From NCBI GenBank assembly GCA_966212505.1, contig CBIHRS010000015.1, positions 1-64,000 on the forward strand: a stretch of DNA of 64,000 nucleotides. Reading direction: 5' to 3'. Source of the DNA: CAMLIZ01 sp966212505 (lineage in GTDB: Bacteria; Pseudomonadota; Gammaproteobacteria; Burkholderiales; Burkholderiaceae_C). Of this stretch, positions 1-7,046 are shown piece after piece (the stretch's first letter is position 1; every line of letters begins with the position of its first letter). The notes beneath the pieces are model-generated. The model ran no database searches and was not told the DNA's origin. It saw only the letters and a list, made by a program, of their open reading frames with translations. Made by a program: the position numbers and the translations under genes.

Positions 1-33
1 GATCTTGTCCTTGATGGCATTCAGGAATTCCAT
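1..33 (-). CDS. ahpD: AhpD-like alkylhydroperoxidase, 5' fragment at window edge
   Basis: Only the first 11 codons are inside the window (MEFLNAIKDKI), preceded by a good ribosome-binding site (AGGAG, about 6 nt upstream of the ATG). This N-terminus resembles AhpD proteins of Burkholderiales, which belong to the carboxymuconolactone decarboxylase fold and reduce AhpC with a CxxC pair; that motif would lie outside the window. The call leans on the position directly downstream of an AhpC of the AhpD-dependent type. A terminator-like hairpin lies between the two genes, so ahpD may be expressed at a lower level than ahpC. Moderately sure. Confidence 0.6.
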   Translation of the reverse strand, partial: MEFLNAIKDKI

Positions 34-57
34 AGCCTTCTCCTATCGTTTTGGGCC

Positions 58-82
58 AAAAAAAGCTCGGCGTTCACCGAGC
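58..82 (-). terminator. Rho-independent terminator between ahpC and ahpD
   Basis: Read on the minus strand, GCTCGG and CCGAGC pair around a 6-nt loop (TGAACG) and are followed by seven T residues. It lies after ahpC and only about 25 nt before the ahpD start codon, so it should cut or attenuate read-through from ahpC into ahpD. Confidence 0.65.
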
Positions 83-97
83 CTCGTGAGCGAAGCC

Positions 98-169
98 GCA
101 GACCTGGCGCCGGGCCGCCCCAAGCCAGGTCTGCAACCCCCTCGGGGGTGGCCGTGGTATTCCACGGCC
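98..169. repeat. Three consecutive perfect inverted repeats between ahpC and ahpD
   Basis: GCAGACCTGGC (98-108) pairs with GCCAGGTCTGC (124-134). ACCCCC (136-141) pairs with GGGGGT (144-149). GGCCGTGG (150-157) pairs with CCACGGCC (162-169). Together with the terminator at 58-82 they make a run of stem-loops covering most of the ahpC-ahpD spacer. They may protect the 3' end of the ahpC message or damp ahpD expression; the function is inferred. Confidence 0.6.
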
Positions 170-179
170 GGGGGCACCA

Positions 180-728
180 TTACAGCGTGGCGCCGCCGAC
201 GCCGCGGTTGCAGGGGCACAGCTCGTCGGTCTGCAGGCCGTCGAGCAGGCGCAGGATTTCCTCGGGGCTGCGGCCGACGTTCAGGTTGTTGACGCTGACG
301 TGCTGGATCGTGTTGTCGGGATCGACGATGAAGGTGGCACGCAGGGCCACGCCGGCGGCCTTGTCGCGCACGCCCAGCTGGTCGATCAGCGAGCCGGTCA
401 CGTCGGCGAACTGCCAGTGCTTCAGGCCGTTGAGGTCCTTGTGCTCACGGCGCCAGCCGAGCTTGCTGAACTCGTTGTCGGTGGAGCCGCCCAGCAGCAC
501 CGCATCGCGCTCTTCGAACTGCTTGCCCAGCTTGTCGAAGCCGACGATCTCGGTCGGGCAGACGAAGGTGAAGTCCTTGGGGTAGAAGTAGATGATCTTC
601 CACTTGCCGGGGAAGCTCTTCTCGTTGAGGGTCTCGAAGGCAGAGACGCCGTTTTCCTCGTGGTGGTTGAAGCCGGGCTTCACGCCGGTGACGGAAAAGG
701 CTTCGAGCTTGTCGCCAACAGTTTTCAT
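180..728 (-). CDS. ahpC: AhpC-type peroxiredoxin (AhpD-dependent three-cysteine kind)
   Basis: A 182-residue cytoplasmic peroxiredoxin that reduces hydrogen peroxide and organic hydroperoxides. The peroxidatic cysteine is C57 in FVCPTE. The C-terminus carries ELCPCNRG, giving two further cysteines, C171 and C173. That C-terminal pair resembles mycobacterial AhpC, which is recycled by AhpD rather than by the flavoprotein AhpF, and it fits the ahpD start found just downstream and the absence of ahpF here. The start has a GGAGT ribosome-binding site. The promoter region at 729-891 has an OxyR-like inverted repeat, so peroxide induction is likely. Next to it are rubrerythrin and its partners, making a peroxide-defence neighbourhood. 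The family call is firm; the AhpD pairing is inference. Confidence 0.92.
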   Translation of the reverse strand: MKTVGDKLEAFSVTGVKPGFNHHEENGVSAFETLNEKSFPGKWKIIYFYPKDFTFVCPTEIVGFDKLGKQFEERDAVLLGGSTDNEFSKLGWRREHKDLNGLKHWQFADVTGSLIDQLGVRDKAAGVALRATFIVDPDNTIQHVSVNNLNVGRSPEEILRLLDGLQTDELCPCNRGVGGATL

Positions 729-804
729 CGCTGCACTCCTTGAGTTGGATCTCGGGTGATTTGGGATTGCACGGGAGCCCGAGCGGTTCCCGATGGCATG
801 AATT

Positions 805-855
805 CTAGGCTATTCAAATATAAACATCGATAGTTTTTGTTTAACTATCAAATAG
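805..855 (-). promoter_or_regulatory. AT-rich ahpC promoter region with OxyR/LysR-type operator
   Basis: A perfect inverted repeat GATAGTT (829-835) / AACTATC (843-849) contains ATAG-N11-CTAT; further CTAT (810-813) and ATAG (852-855) boxes flank it at helical-turn-like spacing. OxyR recognises spaced ATAG/CTAT-type half sites. The block is the most AT-rich stretch nearby and lies about 80-125 nt upstream of the ahpC ATG, as expected for an activator site on a minus-strand promoter. No oxyR gene is in the window. Confidence 0.6.
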
Positions 856-891
856 GCACGTTGCCTGCCCGATCCCAGGTCGGCAGCGTGC

Positions 892-1470
892 TCAGCGCAG
901 GTCGCCCGCCAGCAGTGCCAGGGCCTCGGGGGCGAGGCTCACGTGGGCCGGATAGTGCGTGTGGTCGCAACCCAGCCGCACGCTCGCGCCCGCCTTCACC
1001 GCCGCGCGTGCCGGCTCGGGCAGCTCGAAGCGCAGGAAGTGCACCGACGAGGTCTTCTCGTCGTTCTCGCGCTCCAGGTCTTCATCGGCGATCGCATAGA
1101 CCCGCGGCTGGCCCTCGACCTCCACGAACATGCGGTCTTCCACGCCGATCAGCCGCGCCAGCTCGCGCCGGCGTTCGTTGACATCGGGGTACTCGAGCAG
1201 CAGCGTCGCCTTCCAGTTGGTGCCGTCGGGCACCAAGGGCAGGTAGGCATCGAGCTCCTGCTGGATGCCCTCGTCCTCGAAGATGCGCTCCACCCGCAGC
1301 ATCTCCTGGATCTGGTAGCGGATGGTGCGCTCGTCTTCGAACTGCACGCTCATGTGCTCGCCCAGCGCCACCGTGCGCGCGCGGCGGTGCGAGATGATCT
1401 CGGCGTGATAGGCCTTGCGGTAGCGCGCATAGGCCTCCAGCGTCATCAGGCTGTCGCGGGTGATGGTCAT
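892..1470 (-). CDS. DUF3501 family protein
   Basis: A cytoplasmic protein of about 192 residues without signal peptide or membrane segment, recognised as DUF3501 from its N-terminal region (LEAYARYRKAYHAEIISHRR) and overall length. The biochemical role is not established. It is the last gene of a three-gene unit with rubrerythrin (2894-3313) and a two-cluster Fe-S protein (1500-2849), an association I know from other proteobacteria. I chose the ATG at 1470 because GGGAG lies 8 nt upstream. A GTG at 1503 in the same frame overlaps the previous stop codon as GTGA and would add 11 residues. A link to peroxide or iron handling is inferred only from the neighbours. Confidence 0.8.
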   Translation of the reverse strand: MTITRDSLMTLEAYARYRKAYHAEIISHRRARTVALGEHMSVQFEDERTIRYQIQEMLRVERIFEDEGIQQELDAYLPLVPDGTNWKATLLLEYPDVNERRRELARLIGVEDRMFVEVEGQPRVYAIADEDLERENDEKTSSVHFLRFELPEPARAAVKAGASVRLGCDHTHYPAHVSLAPEALALLAGDLR

Positions 1471-1499
1471 CGCATCGGGCTCCCTTCGATCATTGCGGC

Positions 1500-2849
1500 T
1501 CACAGCCCGTAGGCGCGGCGCACCAGGCTCAGCGGATGCTGCAATTCCCTGGGCGGGGTGCCGGCCTGCGCCATACCCTGCGCGATGTGGTGGCCGGCCA
1601 GCGCGCAGTCGCTGCTGATCACGTCGGGCTCATCCTTGGCCATGGCCTTGAACACCGGCTTGCCGATCTTCATCGCCACCTCGTGCGTGGCCGTCTTCAC
1701 GCCGTAGGTGCCGGCATGGCCGGAACAGCGCTCCACGGTGTTGAGCTGCAGCGTGACGTGCTGGCCGATCAGCTTGAGCATCTCTTCGGTCTTGCGGCCG
1801 ATGTTCTGCACGCGGCCATGGCAGGGGATGTGGTAGCTGACCTTGCCCAGCGGGCGCTGGAAGTCGGTCTTCAGCAGGCCGTCCTTGTGGCGCGCCACCA
1901 GGTATTCGAACGGATCGAACATCGCCGCCTTCACCGCCTGCGTCTCCTCGCATTCGGGGAACATCAGCGGCAGCTCCTGCTTGAACATCAGCGTGCAGCT
2001 CGGAATCGCCGAGAGGATCGCATAGCCCTCGCGGGCGTAGCGCGCCAGCACCGGCATGTTGGCCGCCTTGTGCCGGGCCACCGCCTCGAGGTCGCCCAGC
2101 TCGAGCTTGGGCATGCCGCAGCAGCGCTCCTTCTCGACGATGACGTAGGGGATGTCGTTGTGCTCCAGCACCTGCAGCAGGTCGTGGCCGATGCCGGGCT
2201 CGTTGTAGTTGACGTAGCAGGTGGAGAAGATGGCCACCTTGCCCGGCGTGCGCTCGCCGTTGACCACCACCTGCGCCTGCCCCTCGTGCGGCGCCTTCCA
2301 GCGGAAGCGCTGCGGCGCCAGCTCGGGCAGCCAGGCTTGCGGATGCACATGCAGCGCCTTGTCGAGCAGCCTGCGCATCGGCCGGGTCCTGTTGAGCGCA
2401 TTGGCCGCCTGCACCACCACCGGAATGCCGGCGAACTGGCCATGCCGGTCGGTCGACGCGAGGAACCTCTCACCGGTGCCGACGCCGCCCTGGCGGAACT
2501 TGATCGCCTTGGCCCGCAGCATCGCATGCGGAAAGTCGAGCTGCCACGGATGCGGCGGCACGTACGGGCACTTGGTCATGTAGCAGAGGTCGCACAGGTA
2601 GCACTGGTCGACCACCTTCCAGTACGCCTGCCGGTCCACGCCGTCGAGCTCGCCGGTCGGGCCTTCGTCGACGAGATCGAACAGCGTGGGAAACGACTGG
2701 CACAGGCTCACGCAGCGGCGGCAGCCATGGCAGATGTCGAACACCCGGTGCAACTCGTCGAAGCAGGCCTGCTCGTCGTAGAAGGCCGGGTTGCGCCAGT
2801 CGATCGGATGCCGGGTGGGCGCTTCGAGGTTGCCTTCGCGCACGTTCAT
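1500..2849 (-). CDS. (Fe-S)-binding protein with two 4Fe-4S motifs and CCG domains (GlpC/HdrD-like)
   Basis: A 449-residue soluble protein. The N-terminal part has C40-x2-C43-x2-C46-x3-C50 and C83-x2-C86-x2-C89-x4-C94, two cluster-binding sets like those of ferredoxin-type electron carriers. The C-terminal half holds two CCG-type regions: the first keeps the cysteine pair C243-C244 (ERCCGMPK), while the second has C375-Ser in place of Cys-Cys (ERCSGHAG), with C343 and C415 also present. GlpC and HdrD-type proteins use such modules to pass electrons to a partner. Here the probable partner is rubrerythrin, 44 nt upstream; DUF3501 follows with a GTGA junction. Electron delivery to rubrerythrin is inference. 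The missing cysteine of the second CCG motif is unusual for a two-site protein. Confidence 0.85.
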   Translation of the reverse strand: MNVREGNLEAPTRHPIDWRNPAFYDEQACFDELHRVFDICHGCRRCVSLCQSFPTLFDLVDEGPTGELDGVDRQAYWKVVDQCYLCDLCYMTKCPYVPPHPWQLDFPHAMLRAKAIKFRQGGVGTGERFLASTDRHGQFAGIPVVVQAANALNRTRPMRRLLDKALHVHPQAWLPELAPQRFRWKAPHEGQAQVVVNGERTPGKVAIFSTCYVNYNEPGIGHDLLQVLEHNDIPYVIVEKERCCGMPKLELGDLEAVARHKAANMPVLARYAREGYAILSAIPSCTLMFKQELPLMFPECEETQAVKAAMFDPFEYLVARHKDGLLKTDFQRPLGKVSYHIPCHGRVQNIGRKTEEMLKLIGQHVTLQLNTVERCSGHAGTYGVKTATHEVAMKIGKPVFKAMAKDEPDVISSDCALAGHHIAQGMAQAGTPPRELQHPLSLVRRAYGL

Positions 2850-2893
2850 CCCTCGCCTCCTGTGCGGGCGATCCCGCGGCCGGGCCGGTCAGC

Positions 2894-3313
2894 TCAATCC
2901 ACCAGCGCGTCGAGCGCCTTCTGGTAGCGGTTGGCATGCGAGCGCTCGGCCTTGGCCAGCGTCTCGAACCAGTCGGCGATCTCGTCGAAACCCTCGTCGC
3001 GCGCGGTGCGGGCCATGCCGGGGTACATGTCGGTGTACTCGTGCGTCTCGCCGGCCACGGCGGCCCGGAGGTTGTCGCGCGTGGCGCCGATCGGCAGGCC
3101 GGTGGCGGGGTCGCCCACCTGCTCGAGGAATTCGAGGTGGCCGTGCGCATGGCCCGTCTCGCCCTCGGCGGTGCTGCGGAACAGCGCGGCGATGTCGTTC
3201 TGGCCTTCGATGTCGGCCTTGTTCGCGAAGTAGAGGTAGCGTCGGTTGGCCTGCGATTCGCCGGCGAAGGCGGCCTTGAGGTTCTGCTCGGTCTTCGATC
3301 CCTTCAAACCCAT
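2894..3313 (-). CDS. rbr: Rubrerythrin (ferritin-like diiron domain only)
   Basis: A 139-residue rubrerythrin that likely reduces hydrogen peroxide at a diiron site. All ligands are present: E19, E52xxH55, E89, E92 and E123xxH126. The C-terminal rubredoxin domain of classical rubrerythrins is missing, so electrons must come from another protein; the Fe-S protein directly downstream is the obvious candidate. The start at 3313 has a strong AAGGAG site; the longer open frame upstream lacks one. It is first of the rbr / Fe-S / DUF3501 unit. The region 3314-3446 upstream holds its promoter and the 3' end of the convergent-side esterase; I see no operator there. Confidence 0.92.
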   Translation of the reverse strand: MGLKGSKTEQNLKAAFAGESQANRRYLYFANKADIEGQNDIAALFRSTAEGETGHAHGHLEFLEQVGDPATGLPIGATRDNLRAAVAGETHEYTDMYPGMARTARDEGFDEIADWFETLAKAERSHANRYQKALDALVD

Positions 3314-3446
3314 GGTGCTCTCCTTGTGGTGGAACATGCGGGCTGCCGAAGCAAAGGCGGGCTGCTGCAGGCAGCGCGAAGCCGACGGTACTGCAAGCGC
3401 CACCGCCCTTCCAATACAAAGCCCCTATGCGGGGCATAGCGCAGCG

Positions 3447-4310
3447 CTATGCGCCCGGAGCGGGTGCGAGTCCGAGCAGGTCGAGCGCCAGGCCGTGCAG
3501 GCGCGAATCCGGATCGGCCAGCGCATGCAGCAGGGTGAAGTGGTTGACGCCGGGCACCGTCTCGCAGACCGGCACCACACGCCGGCCCCAGCGCTCGGCG
3601 ATCAGCCGGTTCTGCCGCAGGAACTCCTCGCTCTCGTCAGCGCCGGCCACCGCATGCAGCCGGCCCCGCGGCGCCGGGAACAGCGCGGGGCTGAGCTTCT
3701 TCACGGCGGCAGGCGTGAGACGCAGATCGCCCTGGAGGAACGGCGTGCGCGCGATCGGCGCCAGGTCGTACAGGCCCGACAGCGACAGCGCGGCGCGCAC
3801 CAGCTGCGCCGGTAGATCGCGAGCCACGGCACGCCAATCGCAGCTGAGCATCATCGCGGCCAGATGGCCGCCGGCCGAATGGCCCGCCACGACGATGCGC
3901 CGCGGGTCGCCGCCATACAGCGCCGCGTGGCGGAAGGTCCACGCCAGCGCCTTCACCATCTGCAGCACGATCGCCTCGATCGTCACCGCGGGGCACAGCG
4001 CGTAGTTCGGAATCACCACCATCGCCCCGTCGTTGACGAACGAGGCCGCGACGAACGAATGGTCGGCCTTGTCGAAGGCGCGCCAGTAGCCGCCGTGGAT
4101 GAACACCAGCACCGGCGCATCGGCGCGGGCCGACGGAAAGAGATCGAGCGTTTCGCCCGGCCCGTCGCCATAGCGCAGGTCGAGCCGGCGCGAGGCCTTG
4201 TCGCGGGTCAAGGCCGAAGCCTGCCGCCAGCGCTCGAAGATCTGTGAATGCTCGGGCACCCGGGCCCGGTTGTCGTATTGCGCATCGAGCCAGGCCCCGT
4301 CTTTCGCCAT
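3447..4310 (-). CDS. Alpha/beta hydrolase (carboxylesterase / arylformamidase-like)
   Basis: A 287-residue alpha/beta hydrolase. The oxyanion-hole motif is HGGYW (H72 to W76), the nucleophile elbow is GHSAGG with S145, and acid and histidine residues appear late in the chain (GADES, GVNHF). The HGGYW arrangement and the length are typical of the arylformamidase (KynB-like) and short carboxylesterase group. No kynurenine-pathway genes lie nearby, so the physiological substrate is unknown. No signal peptide. It is transcribed alone, with the tRNA-Ala gene divergent upstream. Confidence 0.75.
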   Translation of the reverse strand: MAKDGAWLDAQYDNRARVPEHSQIFERWRQASALTRDKASRRLDLRYGDGPGETLDLFPSARADAPVLVFIHGGYWRAFDKADHSFVAASFVNDGAMVVIPNYALCPAVTIEAIVLQMVKALAWTFRHAALYGGDPRRIVVAGHSAGGHLAAMMLSCDWRAVARDLPAQLVRAALSLSGLYDLAPIARTPFLQGDLRLTPAAVKKLSPALFPAPRGRLHAVAGADESEEFLRQNRLIAERWGRRVVPVCETVPGVNHFTLLHALADPDSRLHGLALDLLGLAPAPGA

Positions 4311-4381
4311 CGTGTTCCTCCGCTGGTGGTGGGCCGATTTCTAACCCGGACCGGGGTGGAAAAATCCGGCCGACATGCTGC

Positions 4382-4387
4382 TAGAAT
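4382..4387 (+). promoter_or_regulatory. -10 box of the tRNA-Ala gene
   Basis: TAGAAT lies 12 nt before the tRNA 5' end, so initiation would fall close to the mature end. A -35 hexamer is not convincing; only an A-rich stretch is present at 4360-4364. Confidence 0.5.
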
Positions 4388-4399
4388 GCGCGGCTTCAA

Positions 4400-4475
<76 letters not shown>

Positions 4476-4481
4476 CATCGA

Positions 4482-4509
4482 AGGGCCTGACAACTGTCAG
4501 GCCCTTTTT
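4482..4509 (+). terminator. Rho-independent terminator of the tRNA gene
   Basis: AGGGCCTGACA (4482-4492) pairs with TGTCAGGCCCT (4495-4505) and runs into five T residues. It lies 6 nt after the tRNA CCA end. Confidence 0.85.
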
Positions 4510-4646
4510 GCATCCGGCTCCAACGCTCTTGCCGCCCGGCATCGCGGAGCAGTTCGGCACATCGGCGCGCCCTTTCGCGCCTGGCCCGGCTCAACTTTTC
4601 TCACGAGCTGCCGAACATGCGCCACGAACCGCGAAAGGACATCGCC

Positions 4647-6194
4647 ATGCGTTGGACCGCCAGCATCTCGGCCAAGGTCACGGTCACGCTCAGCATCAGC
4701 CTGCTGCTGATAGTGGCGCTGTCGGCCGTGAACTCCTATACCAAGGGGCTGCTGCTGCAGCGCAACGCGGCCATCGTCTCCAGCATGGATGCGGTGCGGC
4801 TGGCCGGCGCGGTGCATGCCGCGATCCTGCGCAGCCGCAGGCTCGAAGGCGACACCGTCTTCGCGCTGGGCCAGAAAGACCTGGTCGACCTGCGCCGCAG
4901 CTACTGGGACAAGTCGATGCAGGAAACCGGCGCGCTGCTCGGCAAGCTCAAGGCCGAGCTGCACGATGCGGCGGCGCAGCAGGAGCTGGCGCGGGCCGAC
5001 AAGGCGCTGAAGGACTACGCTGCCGGTTTCGCCGACGTGGCCAAGGCGATCGAGAGCGGGCTGCTGGGCGATGCGCACCTCGCGGAAGGCGCGCTGGAGC
5101 CGGCACGCGCCAGCGCCGAAGCGGCCGAGAAGGCGATGCTCGCGCTGGGCACGATGCTGACCGAGCGCGCCGCCGCCGAACGCGCCGGCATGGGCCAGGC
5201 TTCGGAGCGCGCCACGCAAATCTCGATCGGCCTGCTCGCGTTCTCGCTGTGCGTGGGCATCACCGGCGGGCTGCTGCTGCGGCGCGCGGTGGTCAAGCCG
5301 CTGCACGAGGCGGTGGATGCGGCGCAGACGGTGGCGCGCGGCGACCTGACGCAGCACATGCATTCCACCCACCGCGACGAGTTCGGCCTGCTGTTCACCG
5401 CGCTCGGCGAGATGCAGGGGCAGTTGAAGCGGCTGATCAGCGAGGTGAACGACAGCGTGGGCGCCGTGTCGCATGCCTCGGCCGAGATCGCGGCCGGCAA
5501 TGCCGACCTGTCGTCGCGCACGGCCACCACCGCCTCGTCGCTGCAGGCCACGGCGGCGGCCGTGGAACAGCTGTCGGCCACCATCAAGAACACGGCCGAC
5601 AACGCGCAGCAGGCCCAGCGCCTCGCGCATGGCGCAGCCGAGGTGGCCAACGAGGGCGGCGGCGCGGTGGCCGAAGTGGTCAGCACGATGGAGCAGATCA
5701 ACGCGCAGGCCAAGAAGATCGGCGAGATCGTCGCGATGATCGACGGCATCGCGTTCCAGACCAACATCCTCGCGCTCAATGCGGCGGTGGAAGCCGCGCG
5801 CGCCGGCGAGCAGGGCCGCGGCTTCGCCGTGGTGGCGGGCGAAGTGCGCGTGCTGGCACAGCGCAGTGCCGAGGCGGCCAAGCAGATCCGCGGGCTGATC
5901 GGCGATTCGGTGCAGCAGATCCACGACGGCTCGGGCAAGGTTCAGCGCGCCGGCGAGACGATGAGCCGGGTGGTCGAGGCGATCCATGGCGTCTCGCAGG
6001 TGGTCGACGGCATCTCGCGCGCGTCGAGCGAGCAGGCCGACGGCATCGGCCAGGTGAATCAATCGGTCTCGAAGATGGACGTGGTGACGCAGCAGAACGC
6101 CGCGCTGGTCGAGCAGGCCGCGGCGGCCACCGAATCGCTGAAGACCCAGGCCGCGCGCGTGGTGGAGCTGCTGGGGCGGTTCCGCACCGCCTGA
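4647..6194 (+). CDS. Methyl-accepting chemotaxis protein, canonical signalling tip
   Basis: A 515-residue chemoreceptor: transmembrane segment near residues 10-30, a periplasmic four-helix-type sensor region of about 150 residues, a second membrane segment (ISIGLLAFSLCVGITGGLLL), HAMP domain, then a coiled-coil signalling domain. The hairpin tip is the standard one (FQTNILALNAAVEAARAGEQ). There is no C-terminal CheR/CheB-docking pentapeptide. I chose the ATG at 4647, which has AAAGGA 8 nt upstream; a start at 4617 would add ten residues. The ligand is unknown. The gene stands alone between the tRNA terminator and a convergent small gene. It serves as a reference for the divergent receptor at 13297-14838. 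Confidence 0.92.
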   Translation: MRWTASISAKVTVTLSISLLLIVALSAVNSYTKGLLLQRNAAIVSSMDAVRLAGAVHAAILRSRRLEGDTVFALGQKDLVDLRRSYWDKSMQETGALLGKLKAELHDAAAQQELARADKALKDYAAGFADVAKAIESGLLGDAHLAEGALEPARASAEAAEKAMLALGTMLTERAAAERAGMGQASERATQISIGLLAFSLCVGITGGLLLRRAVVKPLHEAVDAAQTVARGDLTQHMHSTHRDEFGLLFTALGEMQGQLKRLISEVNDSVGAVSHASAEIAAGNADLSSRTATTASSLQATAAAVEQLSATIKNTADNAQQAQRLAHGAAEVANEGGGAVAEVVSTMEQINAQAKKIGEIVAMIDGIAFQTNILALNAAVEAARAGEQGRGFAVVAGEVRVLAQRSAEAAKQIRGLIGDSVQQIHDGSGKVQRAGETMSRVVEAIHGVSQVVDGISRASSEQADGIGQVNQSVSKMDVVTQQNAALVEQAAAATESLKTQAARVVELLGRFRTA

Positions 6195-6225
6195 ACCCGG
6201 GCTTCGGCGCGCCCGGCGAAACAGG

Positions 6226-6573
6226 CTACCAACCCGAGGGCAGGCCTTTCGGCTTGTAGTCGAAGGATTCGCCGGCCTTCAGATGGCGGTATTCCTGGCC
6301 ACTGAATATCAGGTTTCCGGTCTTGGTGTCGACGTCGCCCTTTGCCTCGAGCGGCCCCACGCTCACCACGAGGACACCACCCTTCAGCTGGCCAACGTAC
6401 TTTTGGACCGCCGACTCCTTGAGGATGGTCACGAGGTAGTTGCCCCCGTTGGGAGCCACTTCGATGCGAAGGCTCGGGTACTTCACGTGAACCCATTTGC
6501 CTACGAGATCAGCGTCGCTTGCCGCGCCAGCGGCCAGGGGAGCCAGCAACGCCATCAGGAAAATTCTCTTCAT
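6226..6573 (-). CDS. Small exported protein of unknown function
   Basis: A 115-residue protein with a clear signal peptide (MKRIFLMALLAPLAAGAA, cleavage after about residue 18) and a mature domain of roughly 97 residues that begins with DLVGKWVHVKYPSLRIEV, which looks like a small beta-rich fold similar to lipocalin-like or DUF2147-like proteins. No cysteines in the mature part and no lipobox. I do not recognise the family. It is convergent with the chemoreceptor gene (31-nt gap) and 19 nt downstream of the acetyltransferase gene, with which it may be co-transcribed. Confidence 0.65.
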   Translation of the reverse strand: MKRIFLMALLAPLAAGAASDADLVGKWVHVKYPSLRIEVAPNGGNYLVTILKESAVQKYVGQLKGGVLVVSVGPLEAKGDVDTKTGNLIFSGQEYRHLKAGESFDYKPKGLPSGW

Positions 6574-6592
6574 CCTGCGTTCCTCTTCGATG

Positions 6593-7027
6593 TCAAGACT
6601 GAAGCAGCGGCTGTGCCGTGTAGACGTCGGGCGCGTAACGCTCCATCTGCGTCTGCGGCTTCAGCGGCGGCGTGAAGCCGAACTGCGCGTACAAGCCGTG
6701 CGCGGTGCTGGTGCTCAGCGTGAAGCGGCGCAGCCCCTGCAGTTCCGGGTGCGCCAGCACGGCCCGCATCAGCGCCTTGCTGTGGCCCTGCCCGCGGTGC
6801 GACGGCAGCACGAACACGTCGACCAGGTTGGCGAAGGTCGCATAGTCGGAGATCACCCGGGCGAAGGCGATCTGCTGCCCATCGACGAAGCCACCGAAGC
6901 ACAGCGAATGCTCGATGGCCTTGCGGACGGTCGCCAGCGGGATGCCACGTGCCCAGGCGGATTCTTCCGAGAGAAAGCGGTGGATCAGCGCGATGTCGAG
7001 GCGCGATCTGTCGGTGGTGATGTCCAT
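6593..7027 (-). CDS. GNAT family N-acetyltransferase
   Basis: A 144-residue GNAT protein. The acetyl-CoA pyrophosphate-binding loop is HRGQGHSKALM and the C-terminal strand region (LYAQFGFTPP) is typical of the family. The acceptor is unknown. It is 19 nt downstream of the ArgR-like regulator at the end of the arginine block, on the same strand, so it may be on the same message. Single-domain, soluble, standard length for the family. Confidence 0.85.
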   Translation of the reverse strand: MDITTDRSRLDIALIHRFLSEESAWARGIPLATVRKAIEHSLCFGGFVDGQQIAFARVISDYATFANLVDVFVLPSHRGQGHSKALMRAVLAHPELQGLRRFTLSTSTAHGLYAQFGFTPPLKPQTQMERYAPDVYTAQPLLQS

Positions 7028-7046
7028 GGCGGTGATGCTACGGCCT

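Noticed and set aside
4497..6062. Long minus-strand frame opposite the first chemoreceptor gene
   Set aside because: Rich in His, Arg and Ala without motifs; the plus strand has a complete chemoreceptor with HAMP and signalling tip.
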